DNA of 18,545 nucleotides from Desulfobulbaceae bacterium UBA5173 (GTDB lineage Bacteria; Desulfobacterota; Desulfobulbia; Desulfobulbales; Desulfobulbaceae): assembly GCA_002413355.1 (NCBI GenBank), contig DHWV01000026.1:1-18545 (forward strand), read 5' to 3'. The notes below the pieces were generated by a model that was given only the letters and a program-made list of their open reading frames with translations, had not been told where the DNA came from and made no database searches. Positions 15,534 through 18,545 of this stretch are shown here, in pieces. A program made the translations under genes and the position numbers. Positions within the stretch are counted from its first letter, which is position 1, and every line of letters begins with the position of its first letter.

Positions 15534-15563
15534 GGGGTCAGAATCTAATTTTACTCTGACCCC
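15534..15563. repeat. REP-like palindrome GGGGTCAGA...TCTGACCCC
   Basis: 9-bp inverted arms around a 12-nt AT-rich loop. The sequence resembles the GGGGTCAGAGT-type palindromes I associate with REP-associated (RAYT) Y1 transposases, from memory. It lies next to the yjbQ breakpoint. Confidence 0.6.
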
Positions 15564-15590
15564 ATTAACCTATGAGCTGACAAACAGCAT

Positions 15591-15751
15591 AGGGTTTGCC
15601 TATCAAAAGGCGTAGGGTTTGCCTATCAAAAGCCCTGGCTTCTACCTATCAAAAAACCTCCCTTCTATATATCAAAAAGGAGGTTTTTATATCTCAAAAG
15701 GGAGACTTTTTAGTATATAGAAGGGTAGTCTTTTGATTCGCAAAAAATTTG
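15591..15751. repeat. 23-bp tandem repeats with interleaved inverted repeats
   Basis: Seven units with an exact 23-bp period start at 15591, 15614, 15637, 15660, 15683, 15706 and 15729. The first two share 19 bases (AGGGTTTGCCTATCAAAAG), and TATCAAAA recurs at 15601, 15624, 15647 and 15670; the last units are weak. Two inverted repeats interleave: AAAAACCTCC (15652-15661) with GGAGGTTTTT (15679-15688), and CCCTTCTATATA (15660-15671) with TATATAGAAGGG (15714-15725). They cannot both form in one simple fold. The first is terminator-like, ending in five T. The 23-bp period makes it non-coding. Confidence 0.8.
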
Positions 15752-15811
15752 CATTTGCCAAAATGTGCATTTATCTCTTTTTACGAAGAATAATCTTTTC
15801 TTGTCAGGAGG

Positions 15812-16075
15812 TCAGCCATGCCGGTCGCATACTATGTCAGAGAGAACAAACTCACCACGCCCCCTTCCTACTCCTGTCAGACAAGTGCGGACGATGCGCC
15901 CTTCAATAACGAATACACGCTCTCGGTCTCCCCGCCTGATTATCCCAGTGGCCAGCAATACCAACAACAAGACAGTCAACAAAACCGCGTATGCAGGGTG
16001 TCTCCTCTTCCTTGGCCCGCCGCTTTCTGTTTGACAGAAAGACGCATTTCCTGTACTGTCAATTTTTTTCCTCAC
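15812..16075 (-). CDS. Possible small single-pass membrane protein
   Basis: About 87 residues from a GTG at 16075 (a longer frame reaches 16198). It has a basic N-terminal stretch (GGPRKRRHP), one strong hydrophobic helix (AYAVLLTVLLLVLLATGII), then RRGDRER and a C-terminal domain with two Cys. The topology is plausible, but there is no recognised family and no clear ribosome-binding site. It is divergent from the glutamate synthase operon. On the other strand a 91-codon frame at 15818-16093 has a good AGGAGGT but an implausible composition. Treat as tentative. Confidence 0.3.
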   Translation of the reverse strand: MRKKIDSTGNASFCQTESGGPRKRRHPAYAVLLTVLLLVLLATGIIRRGDRERVFVIEGRIVRTCLTGVGRGRGEFVLSDIVCDRHG

Positions 16076-16109
16076 GCCTGCGGCCAATGGTAAGCTGCTG
16101 AAGTTCCAT

Positions 16110-16121
16110 CCGACCGGTCGG
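16110..16121. promoter_or_regulatory. Palindrome CCGACCGGTCGG upstream of the glutamate synthase operon
   Basis: A perfect 12-bp palindrome 46 nt upstream of the amidotransferase start. It could be an operator half-pair or part of a small hairpin; no regulator is identified. Confidence 0.3.
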
Positions 16122-16166
16122 CGTGCGTATTGGATACAACCAGCATCGAATTTCCGGGAGCCATTT

Positions 16167-17303
16167 ATGTGTCGTTTAGCCCTGAAAACCGCAGACATAC
16201 CTTTTTCGCCCTACGAGGTGCTGACCGGCATGGAGGCCATGCAAGAGGGATACGACGGCAGCGGCCTTGGCCTGCTGCTGCGCGGGGTCAGCTTTGCGGA
16301 TTTCAATTACAAAAAAGAAGAGCATCTGATTCTGTCCGGCATCGCCCACACTGAGGCGGCCTTGCAGCGGTTTAACCAGTACATGACCGAGCGCGGCTTT
16401 GAGCAGGAGTACGACCATCAGTTCAAGGTGAACGCCGCCCTGATTGAGGCCAAAGACCGCTATCAGTATATAGTCCGGGTGTATAAGAAGCCGCAGGGCC
16501 TGAGCGAGGCGGAGCTGGAAGACCGGCTAATGCAGACCCGCCTGTTCCTGCGCAAGGACGGCGAAATGCACGGCGGCGACCTGACCGTGTTCTCCTTCTG
16601 GCCGGATGTGGTGATGATCAAGGAAGTGGGCTGGCCGCTCGACATCGGCGACGCGCTCGGCCTGAACGACGACCGCATCAAGGCGCGGGTGGTCATGGCC
16701 CAGGGCCGCCAAAACACCAACTACGGCATCAACCTCTACGCCTGCCATCCCTTCTTTATCCAAGGCATCGCCACGATGACCAATGGCGAGAACACCGCGT
16801 TCGTGCCGATCAAAGAGTGGCTGGAAGGCAAGAGGATTCCCGGCTACATGGGCTATCAGTCCGACTCCGAGGTTTTCGCCCACATTCTCCATTACGTGAC
16901 CAAAAAGCTCAAGCTGCCGCTGGCTTGCTACAAGCACGTCATCACCCCGCTGAAGACCTCGGAGCTGAACGCGCATCCGCAGGGTGAGTTTCTCAAAGGG
17001 CTGCGCACCGCCTGCCGCCGTTTGATCATTGACGGCCCGAACGCAGTGATCGGCACCCTGCCGGACGAATCCTGTCTCCTTGTCATGGATCAGAAGAAGA
17101 TGCGGCCCGCCACAGTCGGAGGGCGGCCTGGCGCGTGGGCCATCGCCTCGGAGATGTGCGGCGTGGAGGCCCTGATCCCGGACCGCGATCCGAGCCTTGA
17201 CTTCCAGCCCATGCGCGAACATACAGTCATCATTCCCCCTGACAGAAAGGAACTCCTGATATGGTCTCAGTTCGATCAATTTACACTCAGCCAAGCAGCC
17301 TGA
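16167..17303 (+). CDS. Glutamate synthase amidotransferase subunit (class II glutaminase, archaeal-type GltB1)
   Basis: A 378-residue N-terminal-nucleophile glutaminase. C2 directly after Met is the catalytic Cys; the DGSGLGLLLRG segment (30-40) is the loop seen in this stand-alone GATase family. Further blocks include NTNYGINLYACHPFF and TNGENTAFVPIKEWL, then MGYQSDSEVFAHIL, and the conserved EMCGVEALIPDRD near the end. It hydrolyses glutamine and channels ammonia to the synthase subunit for 2-oxoglutarate amination. In this archaeal-type arrangement the enzyme is split into separate polypeptides rather than one GltB. The start at ATG 16167 has GGGAG about 7 nt upstream. It overlaps the next gene by 43 nt, implying coupled translation. 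Confidence 0.88.
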   Translation: MCRLALKTADIPFSPYEVLTGMEAMQEGYDGSGLGLLLRGVSFADFNYKKEEHLILSGIAHTEAALQRFNQYMTERGFEQEYDHQFKVNAALIEAKDRYQYIVRVYKKPQGLSEAELEDRLMQTRLFLRKDGEMHGGDLTVFSFWPDVVMIKEVGWPLDIGDALGLNDDRIKARVVMAQGRQNTNYGINLYACHPFFIQGIATMTNGENTAFVPIKEWLEGKRIPGYMGYQSDSEVFAHILHYVTKKLKLPLACYKHVITPLKTSELNAHPQGEFLKGLRTACRRLIIDGPNAVIGTLPDESCLLVMDQKKMRPATVGGRPGAWAIASEMCGVEALIPDRDPSLDFQPMREHTVIIPPDRKELLIWSQFDQFTLSQAA

Positions 17304-18545
17304 CCAGCGGCGATCTGCCCTGGATCATTCAGCACCGTGAAGACCGCTGCACTCTGTGCGGCCAATGCACCGCAGTCTGTCCTAAGCAGGCCATCTATCT
17401 GACCTACCGCAGGCAGCGGGTGCCGAAATTAGACATCCTCCAGAAGAAACGCGGCAACGATTACCGCCATTTTGTCGGCATCCGCCAGCACACGGCGATT
17501 GACAAGATGTGCATCGGCTGCGGTATGTGTTCTTCGGTCTGCCCGAATGAGGCGATCAGCCCGGTGCCGAACACCAACGAGCACCGCTCGCGCTTTCACA
17601 TGGATGAGAAGGGCGATGCCTGGAAGCGTGGCGGTCGCCGCAACGTGCCGGGCAAGACCATCCTTGACCGCATCGCCTTTGACCGGATTTCGATGCTCAC
17701 TGACCCGGCTCTTGATGCCGGGCGGCACGAGTTCAACATCAACACCATCTTGGGCCGCATCCTGCCGCCGGAGGAGTTTCTCCGCCGCCAGCTCGCAGGC
17801 GAATGGATTCCGCCGACCCGCGAGATATTCCCCTTTGTGATCGGCTCGATGTCTTTCGGCGCACTCTCGCCCAACATGTGGCTGGGCCTGCTCCAAGGCG
17901 TGGCCTACTGCAACGAGGTGCTGGGCATTCCGGTGGTCATGGCCACTGGCGAAGGCGGCTGCCCGCCTTGGGTGCTGCGCAGCCCGTTCTTGAAATACAT
18001 CATCCTTCAGATTGCTTCCGGTTATTTTGGCTGGGATGAGATCATCCGCGCCATCCCGGAAATGCAGTGCGATCCGGCGGCCATCGAGATCAAGTACGGC
18101 CAGGGCGCGAAGCCCGGCGATGGCGGCCTGCTGATGTGGTTCAAAGTCAGCAAGCTGATCGCCCGCCTGCGCGGCGTGCCGGAAGGGGTTGACCTGCCTT
18201 CGCCGCCGGTGCATCAGACGCTCTACTCGATTGAGGAAAGCGTGATGAAGATGATTCAGACCATGTCGATGGCCTTCGGCTTCCGGGTGCCGGTCTATCC
18301 GAAGATTTCCGGCTCCACTTCGGCCAAATCGGTGCTGAACAACCTCGTGCGCAATCCCTACGCGGGCGGTCTGCTGATTGACGGCATTGACGGCGGCACG
18401 GGCGCGGCCTACAACATCAGCATGGATGCCACCGGCCACCCGATCGCCTCCAACGTGCGCGAGTGCTATCTTGATCTGGTCGCCCAAGGCCGCCAGAACG
18501 AGATTCCGCTCTTTGCCGCAGGCGGCATCGGCAAGAACGGCAACG
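17261..18545 (+). CDS. Glutamate synthase ferredoxin/FMN subunit (archaeal-type GltB2), partial
   Basis: 428 codons are visible; the gene runs off the window. The N-terminus carries two [4Fe-4S] ferredoxin motifs, C30-x2-C33-x2-C36-x3-C40-P and C84-x2-C87-x2-C90-x3-C94-P. The FMN-binding synthase barrel follows: FVIGSMSFGALSPNMW, VMATGEGGCPPW, EIKYGQGAKPGDGG, HQTLYSIEES, PKISGSTSAKSV and DGIDGGTGAA, ending in the glycine-rich FAAGGIGKNGN at the edge. It reduces the iminoglutarate intermediate with electrons delivered through the Fe-S clusters, partnering the amidotransferase encoded just upstream. The start at ATG 17261 has AAGGAA 8 nt upstream and sits inside the 3' end of the preceding gene. 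A GXGXG-domain subunit is expected downstream. Confidence 0.92.
   Translation, partial: MVSVRSIYTQPSSLTSGDLPWIIQHREDRCTLCGQCTAVCPKQAIYLTYRRQRVPKLDILQKKRGNDYRHFVGIRQHTAIDKMCIGCGMCSSVCPNEAISPVPNTNEHRSRFHMDEKGDAWKRGGRRNVPGKTILDRIAFDRISMLTDPALDAGRHEFNINTILGRILPPEEFLRRQLAGEWIPPTREIFPFVIGSMSFGALSPNMWLGLLQGVAYCNEVLGIPVVMATGEGGCPPWVLRSPFLKYIILQIASGYFGWDEIIRAIPEMQCDPAAIEIKYGQGAKPGDGGLLMWFKVSKLIARLRGVPEGVDLPSPPVHQTLYSIEESVMKMIQTMSMAFGFRVPVYPKISGSTSAKSVLNNLVRNPYAGGLLIDGIDGGTGAAYNISMDATGHPIASNVRECYLDLVAQGRQNEIPLFAAGGIGKNGN

Noticed and set aside
15818..16093. 91-codon plus-strand ORF with a good AGGAGGT
   Set aside because: The Shine-Dalgarno is convincing, but the protein is low-complexity (Gln/Ser/Pro-rich) with no family; the opposite strand offers a membrane helix with better topology. 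Neither is certain.
16527..18487. Long minus-strand frames of 255 and 352 codons opposite the glutamate synthase genes
   Set aside because: They are His/Arg/Ala-rich antisense shadows created by high GC at codon position three; the plus strand carries clear family motifs.

Overview
The window looks like a chromosomal segment of an anaerobic bacterium, most likely a member of the Desulfobacterota (Desulfobulbales-like, possibly a sulfate reducer or cable-bacterium relative). This is inference from gene content: a Wood-Ljungdahl methyltransferase (AcsE), a CO dehydrogenase nickel-insertion ATPase (CooC/AcsF type), an archaeal-type split glutamate synthase with a ferredoxin module, a PilZ protein and a very large DUF748/AsmA-like protein. 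No rRNA, tRNA or CRISPR array was recognised.

Layout. 70-1196 (+): a YrfG-like HAD nucleotidase coupled by an ATGA overlap to a PilZ protein. 1193-2969 (-): AcsE, then a small membrane protein overlapping a coiled-coil protein; the last two may be one gene split by an indel. 2970-5160 is an AT-rich island, clearly different in composition from its GC-rich flanks. It carries a histidine phosphatase and, overlapping it upstream, a broken TIR-domain gene. An 84-bp double-hairpin element flanked by a 7-bp direct repeat interrupts that gene; removing 91 bp restores a single 308-codon frame with one remaining TAG stop. 5160-6056 is repeat-rich debris: two inverted 116-bp MITE copies inserted into a degenerate 21-bp (heptad-coding) repeat gene. 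6057-8484 (-): YkgJ-like protein, PurF and a ferredoxin. 8638-13569 (-): a 1643-residue DUF748 protein with about four internal repeats of ~175 residues. 13720-14433 (-): a BI-1/YccA membrane protein with a clear terminator. 14548-15521 (+): CooC-like ATPase overlapping a truncated YjbQ fragment. 15534-15751: a REP-like palindrome and a 23-bp tandem repeat with interleaved inverted repeats. 16167 to the end (+): glutamate synthase amidotransferase subunit, then the ferredoxin/FMN synthase subunit, which runs off the window.

How the genes fit together. AcsE and CooC belong to the same carbon pathway (acetyl-CoA synthesis or oxidation) but lie 12 kb apart. The two glutamate synthase genes form an operon with a 43-nt overlap and probably continue with a GXGXG subunit beyond the window. 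The most interesting part is the 3.5-6.0 kb island. A TIR effector-like gene with an unrecognised C-terminal domain is paired with a histidine phosphatase, which suggests a nucleotide-signalling or anti-phage module. The locus has since been inactivated or remodelled by small non-autonomous elements.
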